Assembly (NCBI GenBank): GCA_902776835.1
Contig: CACYRK010000029.1
Span: forward strand, 1 to 41,159
DNA from: an uncultured Bacteroidales bacterium
Lineage (GTDB): Bacteria > Bacteroidota > Bacteroidia > Bacteroidales > Muribaculaceae
DNA: 41,159 bases
Direction: 5' to 3'
Shown: positions 26,479 through 34,410 of the stretch, one piece after another
How the letters are laid out: each line of letters starts with the position of its first letter
Numbering within the stretch: the first letter of the stretch is position 1
Notes under the pieces: model-generated
What the model was told of the DNA's origin: nothing
The model's input: the letters and a program-made list of their open reading frames with translations, nothing else
Databases searched by the model: none
Translations under genes and position numbers: made by a program

Positions 26479-27615
26479 ATGAAATATCCGTTTTTAGACC
26501 TGGCCTTGTCGAGCGCGCCGATTTTCGACGAACTGAAGCGCGCTGCCTGCGAGGTGATTGAGAGTGGCCGCTACCTGCACGGCAAGCACACCGAGGCCCT
26601 CGAGCAGAATATTGCCCGCGTGTGCCAAACCAAGCACTGCGTGGCAGTGAGCAACGGGCTCGACGCGCTGCGTCTGATTTTCCGCGCCTACATGGAACTC
26701 GGGCGGCTGCACGCCGGCGACGAGGTGATTGTGCCCGCAAACACCTACATTGCCACGCTGCTGGCCATCAGCGACAACGGCTTGGTGCCCGTGGTGGCCG
26801 AGCCGCGTGCCGACACAATGAACCTCGACGCCGCCGACGCCCGCAAGCGCATCACGGCCCGCACACGCGCCATCGTGCCGGTACACCTCTACGGCACACC
26901 GTGCTGCGACGCCGACCTACTGAGCCTTGCCCGCGAGCACGACCTGCTCATCATCGAAGACAACGCGCAGGCCATCGGAGCCCGCTCTGCCACACCGGGC
27001 CTTCACGGCACCATGATGACGGGCGGCCTGGGCCATGCGTCGGGCATGAGTTTCTACCCCACCAAGAATTTGGGCGCACTGGGCGACGGCGGCGCCGTGA
27101 CCACCAACGACGACGAACTTGCCGCCACGGTGCGCGCGCTGGCCAACTATGGCAGCGACCGCCGCTACCACAATATCTATCAAGGACTTAACTGCCGTCT
27201 CGACGAGATTCAGGCAGCGATGCTCAACGTCAAACTGCGGCACCTCGAGGCCGAGAACGAGCGGCGCCATGCCATAGCGCTGGCCTACGACGCAGCCATC
27301 GACCACCCGCTGGTGACGCCGCCGCGCATCTTTGCCGACATGCGGCAGGTGTGGCACCAATATGTGATTCGCGTGGCAGGCGGTCAGCGTGACGCCATGC
27401 GCGAGTATCTTGCCGGCCGCGGTGTGGGCACCGACATCCATTATGCCGTGCCACCCCACCTCCAGCCTTGCTACGCCGGGCTGTGCTCTACGCCGCTGCC
27501 CCTGGCCGAGCAATTGGCCGACGAGGTGGTGAGCCTGCCCATCGCCCACCCCATCACCGAGGATGCGGCACGCGAGATTGCTGCCATCATCAACGCATTC
27601 GAGCCTCGCCAATAA
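26479..27615 (+). CDS. DegT/DnrJ/EryC1/StrS-family sugar aminotransferase
   Basis: A 378-residue PLP enzyme that probably transfers an amino group from glutamate to a nucleotide-linked keto-sugar. The PLP lysine is K196 in FYPTKNLGALGDGG; D161 in IIEDNAQA binds the pyridine nitrogen. Other family marks are SNGLDALRLIF, VIVPANTYIAT, VHLYGTP, and N-Y-G-S-x-x-R-Y and LNCRLDEIQAAML. It most resembles FdtB/QdtB-like enzymes making 3-amino sugars, though the product cannot be fixed. The ATG at 26479 starts the conserved YPFLDL segment; an earlier in-frame ATG at 26434 is inside the alaS terminator. No clear promoter is seen in the 12-base gap. Confidence 0.93.
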   Translation: MKYPFLDLALSSAPIFDELKRAACEVIESGRYLHGKHTEALEQNIARVCQTKHCVAVSNGLDALRLIFRAYMELGRLHAGDEVIVPANTYIATLLAISDNGLVPVVAEPRADTMNLDAADARKRITARTRAIVPVHLYGTPCCDADLLSLAREHDLLIIEDNAQAIGARSATPGLHGTMMTGGLGHASGMSFYPTKNLGALGDGGAVTTNDDELAATVRALANYGSDRRYHNIYQGLNCRLDEIQAAMLNVKLRHLEAENERRHAIALAYDAAIDHPLVTPPRIFADMRQVWHQYVIRVAGGQRDAMREYLAGRGVGTDIHYAVPPHLQPCYAGLCSTPLPLAEQLADEVVSLPIAHPITEDAAREIAAIINAFEPRQ

Positions 27616-27636
27616 CAACACTGAGCGCCGCCAGCG

Positions 27637-29037
27637 ATGCAATTCGACACTTATATATATGCCCTATTCCTGCCAGTGGTGTTTCTCATCTACTGGTGGT
27701 TGCGCAAGCGGCTCACGTGGCAAAACGCCTTTCTGCTCGCCGCCAGTTATGTGTTCTACGGCTGGTGGGACTGGCGCTTCTTAGGCCTGATTCTGATTAC
27801 CACACTCACCACATTCTTCACTGCTTTGCCCATCGGCGGCAACTCGCGCCGCGCGGTGCGGCGTGGCTTTGTGGCGGCCAATGTGGTGGTGAACCTGGGC
27901 ATCCTGGCGACATTTAAATACTTCAACTTCTTTGCTGATGCACTGCGCGACCTGCTGGGCGCGCTTGGCTTGCACGCCGACTGGCCCACGCTCAACATCC
28001 TGCTGCCGGTGGGCATCTCGTTTTACACCTTCCAGGCCATCAGTTACACGATAGATGTGTATCGCGGCAAAACCAAAGCGACACGCCAGTTGCTGCCGTT
28101 CATGACCTACATAGCATTCTTTCCACAACTGGTTGCCGGACCCATCGAGCGCGCCGACCACCTGATGCCGCAACTCACGTCGCCACGGCGGTTCGACTAT
28201 GGCCAGGCAGTGACCGGAATGCGGCAAATTTTGTGGGGCTTAGCAAAAAAAGTGCTCATTGCCAACACTATGGGCAACTATCTCGACACCATGCTCTACA
28301 ACCCACTGGCGATGAATGCCTGGACAATAGTTCTGGCGGCAATCCTCTTTGCGATACAAATCTATGCCGATTTCTCGGGCTACAGCGACATTGCCATCGG
28401 TTCTGCCCGGCTGCTGGGCATCGAGTTGGTGGCCAACTTTCGCTACCCCTATTTCTCGCGGTCGATGCGCGAGTTTTGGCAGCGATGGCACATCTCGCTC
28501 ATGTCGTGGTTTCGCGAGTATGTATACATTCCGCTTGGCGGCTCGCGTCGCGGCAAGTGGCGCACATGCCTGAACATCATGGTGGTGTTCGCACTGTCGG
28601 GACTGTGGCACGGCGCTGATGCGACCTTTGTAATTTGGGGCACAGTAAACGGCCTGATGCTGCTGCCCAGCGTGTTTATGAGCCGCCGCGAGACCACAGC
28701 CCATGCGAGTTGGCGCGACCTGCCGCGCTGCCTTGGGGTGTTTGCACTCGCCGCCATCATGTTCCTTATTTTCCGCGCCAACAACCTTGACCACTTGGGC
28801 CAGATGTGCCACACGCTGGTTTACGGCAATTGGGCCGCACTGCCCATGGGACTCAGCGCAATGCTCTACATTGCGCCATTTGTGGTGGTTGAGTGGCTCG
28901 GTCGCAAGCAGGAGTTTCCGCTTAAGCACTTGCCCCTTCCCACTGCGGTGCGATGGCTGATTTACTGGGGACTGTCGCTCGCCATCTTATTCTCGTCGAC
29001 ACATGATACTCAACAGTTTATCTACTTTCAGTTTTAG
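27637..29037 (+). CDS. MBOAT-family membrane O-acyltransferase (AlgI/DltB-like)
   Basis: A 466-residue polytopic inner-membrane enzyme with about ten or more transmembrane segments. Family marks are FYGWWDWRF near residue 45, LPVGISFYTFQAISYTID, the FPQLVAGPI segment, FADFSGYSDIAIG-like region (YADFSGYSDIA), FWQRWHISL, and catalytic-type H325 in LWHGAD. AlgI-like proteins pass acyl groups, usually acetyl, across the membrane to a periplasmic partner that modifies a polysaccharide. The next gene, 6 bases downstream, looks like that partner. It starts 21 bases after the aminotransferase. Confidence 0.94.
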   Translation: MQFDTYIYALFLPVVFLIYWWLRKRLTWQNAFLLAASYVFYGWWDWRFLGLILITTLTTFFTALPIGGNSRRAVRRGFVAANVVVNLGILATFKYFNFFADALRDLLGALGLHADWPTLNILLPVGISFYTFQAISYTIDVYRGKTKATRQLLPFMTYIAFFPQLVAGPIERADHLMPQLTSPRRFDYGQAVTGMRQILWGLAKKVLIANTMGNYLDTMLYNPLAMNAWTIVLAAILFAIQIYADFSGYSDIAIGSARLLGIELVANFRYPYFSRSMREFWQRWHISLMSWFREYVYIPLGGSRRGKWRTCLNIMVVFALSGLWHGADATFVIWGTVNGLMLLPSVFMSRRETTAHASWRDLPRCLGVFALAAIMFLIFRANNLDHLGQMCHTLVYGNWAALPMGLSAMLYIAPFVVVEWLGRKQEFPLKHLPLPTAVRWLIYWGLSLAILFSSTHDTQQFIYFQF

Positions 29038-29043
29038 TAAAAC

Positions 29044-30087
29044 ATGAAGCGAAGTTTCACACATTTCATCCTGCGTTGTCTGCTGGCGGCACTACCCGTG
29101 GCAGGGCTGATTTTGGCCTATGTCGTCGCTGACCCGTTCAGGGTGATTTGGCCCGCCGACGACGCCATCGCCCAATGGGGCGACAGCCTGCAAGTGAACA
29201 TCAACCAGGGGCACGTGTCGGCGATGAACTTCATGCGTTACAACGGCGAGCGGCATTACGACTCGTTTATCATGGGGTCGTCGATGTCGCAGAACTACAA
29301 AGCCAGCGACTGGGCAGCGCATCTGCCGGCCGGAGCCTCGATTTACCACTTCGACGCTTGGCGCGAGACGCTGCAAGGCATAAGCGACAAACTCGACTTC
29401 CTCGAGAAGCAAGGCACCACGGTGAACAACGTGCTGATAGTCATCGAGGAAGAGATGCTGCACCGCGATGCCGACGTCAGCGACTTCCGCTTTATGGGCT
29501 CGCCAATCACCTCGCCCGATGTGGGCACACTCGATTTTCATTGGCGATTCTTCAAAAACTGCCTCAGCATGGACGTGATACGCTTCTTCCTCGACCCACA
29601 GGGCCACGCCTCGCAGGCTGTGTCGCAAGGCATTGTCACTCGCGACGTTCCCAGCCGCATCCCCGAGTTGAACGAGAGTTACTATGCGCAGTTCGACTCG
29701 CTGATTGCCGTGTCGCCCGACGCCTTTTTCACTCCTGAGCGCCTGGCCCAGCGCGAGATACGCGCGGTGCCCACCGTCGACGGCCCGCAGATGCATGGCC
29801 CTCGCGAGCAGCAGGCCCGGCATCTGGCCGAGCAACTACATCGCCTGGGGGCGCACTACATCATCCTTGTGCCGCCGCGTTATGGCCGCCCCACCCTGTG
29901 TGCCTACGACCGCGTGGTTCTCGCCGAGATTTTCGGCCGTGACCATGTCTTCGACTTCAGCGACCACCCCACCATGAGCACCGACCCGCGTTGCTTCTAC
30001 GACCGCGACGCCCACCTGATTTCGCGCTGCTGCAAACAACTGCTCGACTCCTGCTACAGCACATCCATCAGCCTACACAGCCGATAA
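29044..30087 (+). CDS. Membrane-anchored SGNH/AlgJ- or DltD-like partner of the MBOAT protein (putative)
   Basis: A 347-residue protein with one N-terminal transmembrane anchor (about 9-29) and a periplasmic domain. FIMGSSMSQNY (about 75-85) looks like the G-S-S block that carries the nucleophile in DltD/AlgJ-type SGNH enzymes, and a late D-x-x-H (DRDAHLIS, near 322-329) could supply the rest of the triad. Overall similarity to a named family is weak by eye. Its position 6 bases after an AlgI/DltB-like gene strongly suggests it accepts the acyl group and puts it on a surface glycan. Confidence 0.65.
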   Translation: MKRSFTHFILRCLLAALPVAGLILAYVVADPFRVIWPADDAIAQWGDSLQVNINQGHVSAMNFMRYNGERHYDSFIMGSSMSQNYKASDWAAHLPAGASIYHFDAWRETLQGISDKLDFLEKQGTTVNNVLIVIEEEMLHRDADVSDFRFMGSPITSPDVGTLDFHWRFFKNCLSMDVIRFFLDPQGHASQAVSQGIVTRDVPSRIPELNESYYAQFDSLIAVSPDAFFTPERLAQREIRAVPTVDGPQMHGPREQQARHLAEQLHRLGAHYIILVPPRYGRPTLCAYDRVVLAEIFGRDHVFDFSDHPTMSTDPRCFYDRDAHLISRCCKQLLDSCYSTSISLHSR

Positions 30088-30118
30088 GCCACGTTAGTTG
30101 AAATTTTGCTTGTGTGGC

Positions 30119-30149
30119 TTGTTGATTTCAATAAAAGATTGTAATTTTG
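30119..30149 (+). promoter_or_regulatory. Promoter of the dCMP deaminase-protease operon
   Basis: TTG at 30119-30121, a 20-base spacer and TAATTTTG at 30142-30149, leaving a leader of about 67 bases to the ATG at 30222. A weak stem (AAGCCAC at 30086-30092 with GTGGCTT at 30114-30120) sits just upstream and may end the previous operon. Confidence 0.6.
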
Positions 30150-30221
30150 CACAAGAGTTTGACGACATTTTTTTGCCGTCGGCTTAAGTATTGAATATCA
30201 AAGCATTGCATCCAATCAATA

Positions 30222-30692
30222 ATGGGCAACATTACTGACAAACAAATAACGCTCGACTCGCGCTACCTGCGCATGGCCCAAATATGGGCCGAGAATTCCT
30301 ACTGCCGGCGCCGACAGGTGGGCGCGCTGATTGTAAAGGACAAAATGATTATCAGCGACGGCTACAACGGCACTCCGGTGGGCTTTGAGAACATCTGCGA
30401 GGACGACGACGATCACACCAAGGCTTACGTGCTGCATGCCGAGGCCAACGCCATCACCAAGGTGGCCCAGAGCAACAACAGCAGCCTCGACGCCACCCTC
30501 TACGTCACCACCTCGCCCTGCATCGAGTGCTCGAAACTGATTATCCAGGCGGGCATCAAGCGCGTGGTTTTCGGCGAATATTACCGCATGACCGACGGCG
30601 TGCAACTGCTGTGCCGCGCCGGCATTGAGTGCATACATCTGGTGCAAAACGGCGACACCTTCACCCCTCACATTATTTCGCGCGATGAGTAA
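30222..30692 (+). CDS. Deoxycytidylate (dCMP) deaminase
   Basis: A 156-residue zinc enzyme of the ComEB/dCMP deaminase family that turns dCMP into dUMP for thymidylate synthesis. The zinc site is H72-A-E74 (LHAEANAI) with C100 and C103 in SPCIECS. The N-terminal YCRRRQVGALIVKD and DGYNGTP are typical and separate it from cytidine deaminases. The protease gene overlaps its 3' end by 8 bases, so translation of the two is probably coupled. Confidence 0.95.
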   Translation: MGNITDKQITLDSRYLRMAQIWAENSYCRRRQVGALIVKDKMIISDGYNGTPVGFENICEDDDDHTKAYVLHAEANAITKVAQSNNSSLDATLYVTTSPCIECSKLIIQAGIKRVVFGEYYRMTDGVQLLCRAGIECIHLVQNGDTFTPHIISRDE

Positions 30693-32313
30693 CCGACCGT
30701 CAACCCGCCCATCCTACTGGTGGATGCCCATCGCCCTGGCTGCTGCCATGGTGATCGGAATATTTGTGGGCAACCGTTTCTCGAGCCGCAAGTATGCCGC
30801 CGACAACGACCGCAAACTCAACACCATCCTCAACCTTATTGCCGACCAATACGTCGACACGGTGAACATCGACGACCTGGTGGAACAGACCATCCCCGAA
30901 CTGATGAGCCACCTGGACCCGCACAGCACCTACTTCAGCGCTGCCGACCTGAAAGCGGCCACCGAGGACTTGGAGGGCAGTTTCAGCGGCATCGGCGTGT
31001 CGTTTATGATGATGAACGACACCATCAGCGTCATCGAGGTGGTGTCGGGCGGCCCGAGCGAGAAAATGGGCATCTTGCCGGGCGACCGCATTGTGACCAT
31101 CGACGACTCGACCTTTGTAGGCCCGAAAATCACGTCGAACATGGTGATGAAGCGCCTTCGCGGCGACAAGGACACCAAGGTGAAGTTGGGCATCAAGCGC
31201 GACACGTCGCCCAAACTGCTGAACTTCACCGTCACGCGCGGCGACATCCCGGTGAAATCGATCGACGCCGCATACCTGCTCGACAAGACTACGGGCTACG
31301 TCAAGGTGAACACCTTCGGGCGCACCACCTTCGACGAGTTTATCTCATCGCTTGCCACGCTGAAAAAAGACGGCGCTCGGCGCTACGTCATCGACCTGCG
31401 CGGCAACGGTGGCGGCTACATGGAGATGGCAGTGCTCATGGCCAACGAGTTCTTGCCCAACAACGAGTTGATTGTGTACACCAAGGGCCGCTACAAACGC
31501 GACGACAGCCAGTTGTGGAGCGACGGCACCGGCCAGTTCCAGGACGCCGAGGTGGTGGTGCTAATCGACGAGTTCAGCGCGAGCGCGAGCGAGATTTTTG
31601 CCGGAGCCATCCAAGACAATGACCGCGGCCTGATTGTGGGCTGCCGCTCATTCGGCAAGGGCTTGGTACAGAAGCAACTCAACCTGCCCGACAACAGCGC
31701 GCTGCGCCTGACCATAGCACGCTACTACACACCCAGCGGGCGATGCATCCAGAAGGACTACAAGGAAGGGGCGGCCAATTATGAGCGCGAACTCTACGAC
31801 CGCTACCTGAATGGCGAACTTTACAGCCAAGACAGCATAAAGATTGACAAAGAGCAGGTGTTCTCGACGATGCATGGCCGCACAGTGTACGGTGGTGGCG
31901 GCATCGTGCCCGACATCTTCGTGCCGCGCGACACGTCGGGCATCACGTCGTACTACATCGACCTTGTGAATGCCGGCCTGATGCAGAAGTACTCGTTCAA
32001 CTACGTTGACCAGCACCGCGCTGAACTCAAGCAGATGAGCGACTACAAGCAATACCTGCGCACGCTGCCCGCCGATGATGTGATACTGACCTCGGTGGTC
32101 GACTATGCCGAGAAAAACGGCATCGCGCCACGCTGGTTCTACATCAACCAGTCGCGCGACCTCATTGTAACGCAGGTGAAGGCGCTGGTGGCGCGCGACG
32201 TGTTTGGCAACGAGGCGTTCTACCCCATCTACAACCGCGGCGACAAGACCATCCAGGCCGCACTAAAGGCTCTGAACAAGCACAAGGCGGCGTTCCCAAT
32301 AACTGCCAAATAA
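30685..32313 (+). CDS. S41-family C-terminal processing peptidase (CtpA-like)
   Basis: A 542-residue periplasmic serine protease. The ATG at 30685 gives a short basic start and one transmembrane or signal helix (WWMPIALAAAMVIGIFVG). A PDZ domain covers about 85-170, with SGIGVSF and GILPGDRIVTID. The peptidase core has VIDLRGNGGG, then FSASASE with S300 as the likely nucleophile and K325 in SFGKGLVQ as base; the 25-residue spacing matches CtpB and Prc. The frame is open upstream to 30625 but that part codes for the deaminase. About 150 C-terminal residues form the variable domain common in Bacteroidetes CtpA proteins. Four bases separate it from the cyclo-ligase. Confidence 0.95.
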   Translation: MSNRPSTRPSYWWMPIALAAAMVIGIFVGNRFSSRKYAADNDRKLNTILNLIADQYVDTVNIDDLVEQTIPELMSHLDPHSTYFSAADLKAATEDLEGSFSGIGVSFMMMNDTISVIEVVSGGPSEKMGILPGDRIVTIDDSTFVGPKITSNMVMKRLRGDKDTKVKLGIKRDTSPKLLNFTVTRGDIPVKSIDAAYLLDKTTGYVKVNTFGRTTFDEFISSLATLKKDGARRYVIDLRGNGGGYMEMAVLMANEFLPNNELIVYTKGRYKRDDSQLWSDGTGQFQDAEVVVLIDEFSASASEIFAGAIQDNDRGLIVGCRSFGKGLVQKQLNLPDNSALRLTIARYYTPSGRCIQKDYKEGAANYERELYDRYLNGELYSQDSIKIDKEQVFSTMHGRTVYGGGGIVPDIFVPRDTSGITSYYIDLVNAGLMQKYSFNYVDQHRAELKQMSDYKQYLRTLPADDVILTSVVDYAEKNGIAPRWFYINQSRDLIVTQVKALVARDVFGNEAFYPIYNRGDKTIQAALKALNKHKAAFPITAK

Positions 32314-32316
32314 GCA

Positions 32317-33009
32317 ATGAGCATCGAAAAAACTGAATTGCGCAAACTTATGCGTGCCCGCAAGCGCGCCCTCGACGAGACACAAAAGCAGCGCGAGGCC
32401 GACGCCGTGTTTGCCGCCGTCGAAGCCCTGGACGTGTTTCGCAACGCCCAGCACATACTGCTGTATTATTCGCTGCCCGACGAGTTGCCCACGCACCGCA
32501 TTGTGCAACGCTGGGCGCAGAGCAAAACAGTGTATCTGCCACGTGTCAAGGGTGATGACCTGGAAATCGTGCCCTACGACGACAGCCTCAGCGACGACAA
32601 CGCGTTTCACATTGGCGAGCCTCAAGGCGAAGCCGTGGACCCGGCCTGCCTCCAGATGATTGTGGTGCCCGGCGTGGCATTTGACCTGCACGGCAACCGC
32701 ATGGGGCGCGGCAAGGGCTTCTACGACCGCCTGCTGGCTACCACACCACGCGCCTTCAAACTGGGTGTGGCTCTCGACTGCCAAATCGTTGACGACATCC
32801 CCGTCGAGCCACACGACAAGCCCATGGACGCCATCCTCACCCCCTCCCACCACTGGGGGCAAACATCAGATAAATTGAGGGGGCGTGTGTCGGACAGCGA
32901 GGGAGAACACACTCCTCCGGCGCTACGCGCCACCGCCCCTAACTTAGGGGAGGATTTCGCCAGTGACAATCCACAAAATCAATGCATTTCAAACCAAATA
33001 GAATCATAA
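32317..33009 (+). CDS. 5-formyltetrahydrofolate cyclo-ligase with repeat-derived C-terminal tail
   Basis: A 230-residue enzyme that uses ATP to convert 5-formyl-THF to 5,10-methenyl-THF. The N-terminal KTELRKLMRARKRAL and the signature GVAFDLHGNRMGRGKGFYDRLL (two overlapping motifs, about residues 115-137) are typical. Homology stops at MDAILTP (residues 170-176). The next 54 residues are low in hydrophobic order and are encoded by a hairpin-rich DNA element (about 32840-32960), not by family sequence. Normal members are about 175-195 residues, so the end appears replaced by an inserted repeat; the core residues remain, so activity may persist. Confidence 0.9.
   Translation: MSIEKTELRKLMRARKRALDETQKQREADAVFAAVEALDVFRNAQHILLYYSLPDELPTHRIVQRWAQSKTVYLPRVKGDDLEIVPYDDSLSDDNAFHIGEPQGEAVDPACLQMIVVPGVAFDLHGNRMGRGKGFYDRLLATTPRAFKLGVALDCQIVDDIPVEPHDKPMDAILTPSHHWGQTSDKLRGRVSDSEGEHTPPALRATAPNLGEDFASDNPQNQCISNQIES
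32840..32960. repeat. Hairpin-rich intergenic-type repeat inserted in the cyclo-ligase 3' end
   Basis: It contains a CCCC/GGGG pairing at its left end (CCCCCTCCC...CTGGGGG), GTGTGT at 32885-32890 with ACACAC at 32907-32912, a GGCG-ctac-CGCC-like hairpin near 32919-32931, and a near-perfect palindrome CCCCTAA-C-TTAGGGG at 32936-32950. The composition differs from the gene and resembles dispersed non-coding repeats of this group. Copy number elsewhere cannot be seen from here. Confidence 0.6.
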
Positions 33010-33024
33010 CCAAAAAAACTACTT

Positions 33025-33714
33025 ATGTCGATCGTTTATCCTAACACAAAATTATGTGAACTGGTGATTCAAGACCCTATGGTGGTGACTGTGCTTAACC
33101 GATTTAACATCATGCTGGGCACCGGCGACGCCACTGTGGCCGAGGTGTGCGAGCAGCGCAACCTCGACCGCGACTTCTTCATCACCATCATCAACACTTA
33201 TATCAACGAGGATTATTTCCCTGAGCGAGTGATTGATACGTTCAGCGCAGCGTCGATGATAAGTTATATGAAGCAAACCTACCTCTACTACGAGCACTCG
33301 CAACTGCCCAACATCGAGCGGCACTTTCAGTTGCTGCTTGCTCGCAGCGCCAGCGGCAGCAACAACCTTGACCTGATTTACCGCTTCTTTGTCGAGGTGC
33401 GCGACGGCCTGCTGGCCCGCATCGAGCACGACCGTCAAGAATGGTTCCCGCAGGTGCTCAATCTGGAAAGCCTGGGACGCCCCGCCGCGGTCAATGCCGT
33501 GATGCTCGACGAGGGCGACAACAGCATCGAGGCCAAGATCGACGACCTGATCACAATGATTGTGGTGCACCTGAGCGGCCAATACGATGCCAACCTGGCG
33601 CTGGCCGTACTGCTGTCGATCAGCGGGTTGCGAAAAGACATCGCCAAAAACAACCGCATACGCAACCGCATCCTCAAGCCACTGAGCGATGCCCTGACAC
33701 AAAAGCACGCATGA
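33025..33714 (+). CDS. Hemerythrin/RIC (YtfE-ScdA)-like protein with altered metal ligands
   Basis: A 229-residue helical protein. The first 65 residues resemble the ScdA N-terminal (DUF542) domain: KLCELVIQDPMVVTVLNRF and TVAEVCEQ, but without the vicinal cysteines of YtfE. The rest resembles a hemerythrin four-helix bundle: EHSQLPNIERH (H91, H100), H135-x3-E139, and H182. The last helix, where RIC proteins have H-x3-E followed by N-x-x-L-x-P, instead reads NNRIRNRILKP, so two di-iron ligands appear to be lost. It may bind metal differently or act as a sensor. Its stop codon overlaps the next gene's ATG (ATGA), so the LuxR-type protein is translationally coupled. Confidence 0.72.
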   Translation: MSIVYPNTKLCELVIQDPMVVTVLNRFNIMLGTGDATVAEVCEQRNLDRDFFITIINTYINEDYFPERVIDTFSAASMISYMKQTYLYYEHSQLPNIERHFQLLLARSASGSNNLDLIYRFFVEVRDGLLARIEHDRQEWFPQVLNLESLGRPAAVNAVMLDEGDNSIEAKIDDLITMIVVHLSGQYDANLALAVLLSISGLRKDIAKNNRIRNRILKPLSDALTQKHA

Positions 33715-34256
33715 CACCCCGCGCCGTAATATTCATGAGCAACGCCCTTGCCGCCATAGGCATCAGCCACCTGCTCGAAAGCCACTTCTCGGTAGCGCCG
33801 CACATCGCGAGCAGCGCCGACGAGGTGTCGATAGCGATGCAGGACGGCACGGACTATATCGTGACCGATGCCGCCACCTACGTGACTCACCTGTCGCTGC
33901 TGCTGCCTCATGGCCGCCACACCATCGTGTTCAGCGACAGCACAGCATTGACGACCAGCGGCGTGACGGTGATTGCCACATCGCGCGGCGAGCGACACAT
34001 CGTCGAATGCCTGAACACCATCTTATCGCCCAAGCCCATCCACTCCCACAAAGCCAGCATGCTGTCGAGCCGCGAGGTGGACGTACTCCGCCTGGTGGCC
34101 AGCGGACTCATCAATAAGGAGATTGCCACACGGCTAAACATCAGCATCAACACCGTGCTCACCCACCGCAAGAACATCACAGCGAAGTTGGGCATCAAGA
34201 GCGTGTCGGGCCTGACTTTTTACGCCATGATGCACGGCATCATCTCTCCAGAGTAA
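33711..34256 (+). CDS. LuxR-type response-regulator-like transcription factor
   Basis: A 181-residue regulator. The N-terminal 105 residues resemble a receiver domain in outline (AVIFMSNALAAIGISHLLE) but lack the acidic pocket and a clear phospho-acceptor aspartate. The C-terminal LuxR helix-turn-helix is at about 117-170: LSSREVDVLRLVASGL, NKEIATRLNISINTVLTHRKNI, KLGIKS. The start at 33711 overlaps the hemerythrin-like gene's stop. Longer open frames upstream are out of register with that gene and were rejected. The pair is likely a sensor-regulator unit, perhaps for nitric oxide, oxygen or iron; that is inference from the partner's family. Confidence 0.88.
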   Translation: MTPRAVIFMSNALAAIGISHLLESHFSVAPHIASSADEVSIAMQDGTDYIVTDAATYVTHLSLLLPHGRHTIVFSDSTALTTSGVTVIATSRGERHIVECLNTILSPKPIHSHKASMLSSREVDVLRLVASGLINKEIATRLNISINTVLTHRKNITAKLGIKSVSGLTFYAMMHGIISPE

Positions 34257-34290
34257 ACCGCAGAAAACCGCGGTTTTTCTTTTTTTTTTG
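34255..34290 (+). terminator. Rho-independent terminator after the LuxR-type gene
   Basis: AAACCGC at 34255-34261 pairs with GCGGTTT at 34270-34276 over an 8-base loop and is followed by a long T run. It overlaps the stop codon. Confidence 0.8.
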
Positions 34291-34338
34291 GGTTTATTTG
34301 TCAATTTCGGTCATTTTTTTGCCATTTTTTGCAATTTA

Positions 34339-34370
34339 TTTGGTAAGCAATGAATTTATGCCTACTTTTG
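34339..34370 (+). promoter_or_regulatory. Promoter of the first BspA-like gene
   Basis: TTTG at 34339-34342, a 20-base spacer and TACTTTTG at 34363-34370, 40 bases before the ATG at 34411. Confidence 0.7.
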
Positions 34371-34410
34371 CCCATAGATAATTGTACAAAAAACCATAAA
34401 AACAATCGTT

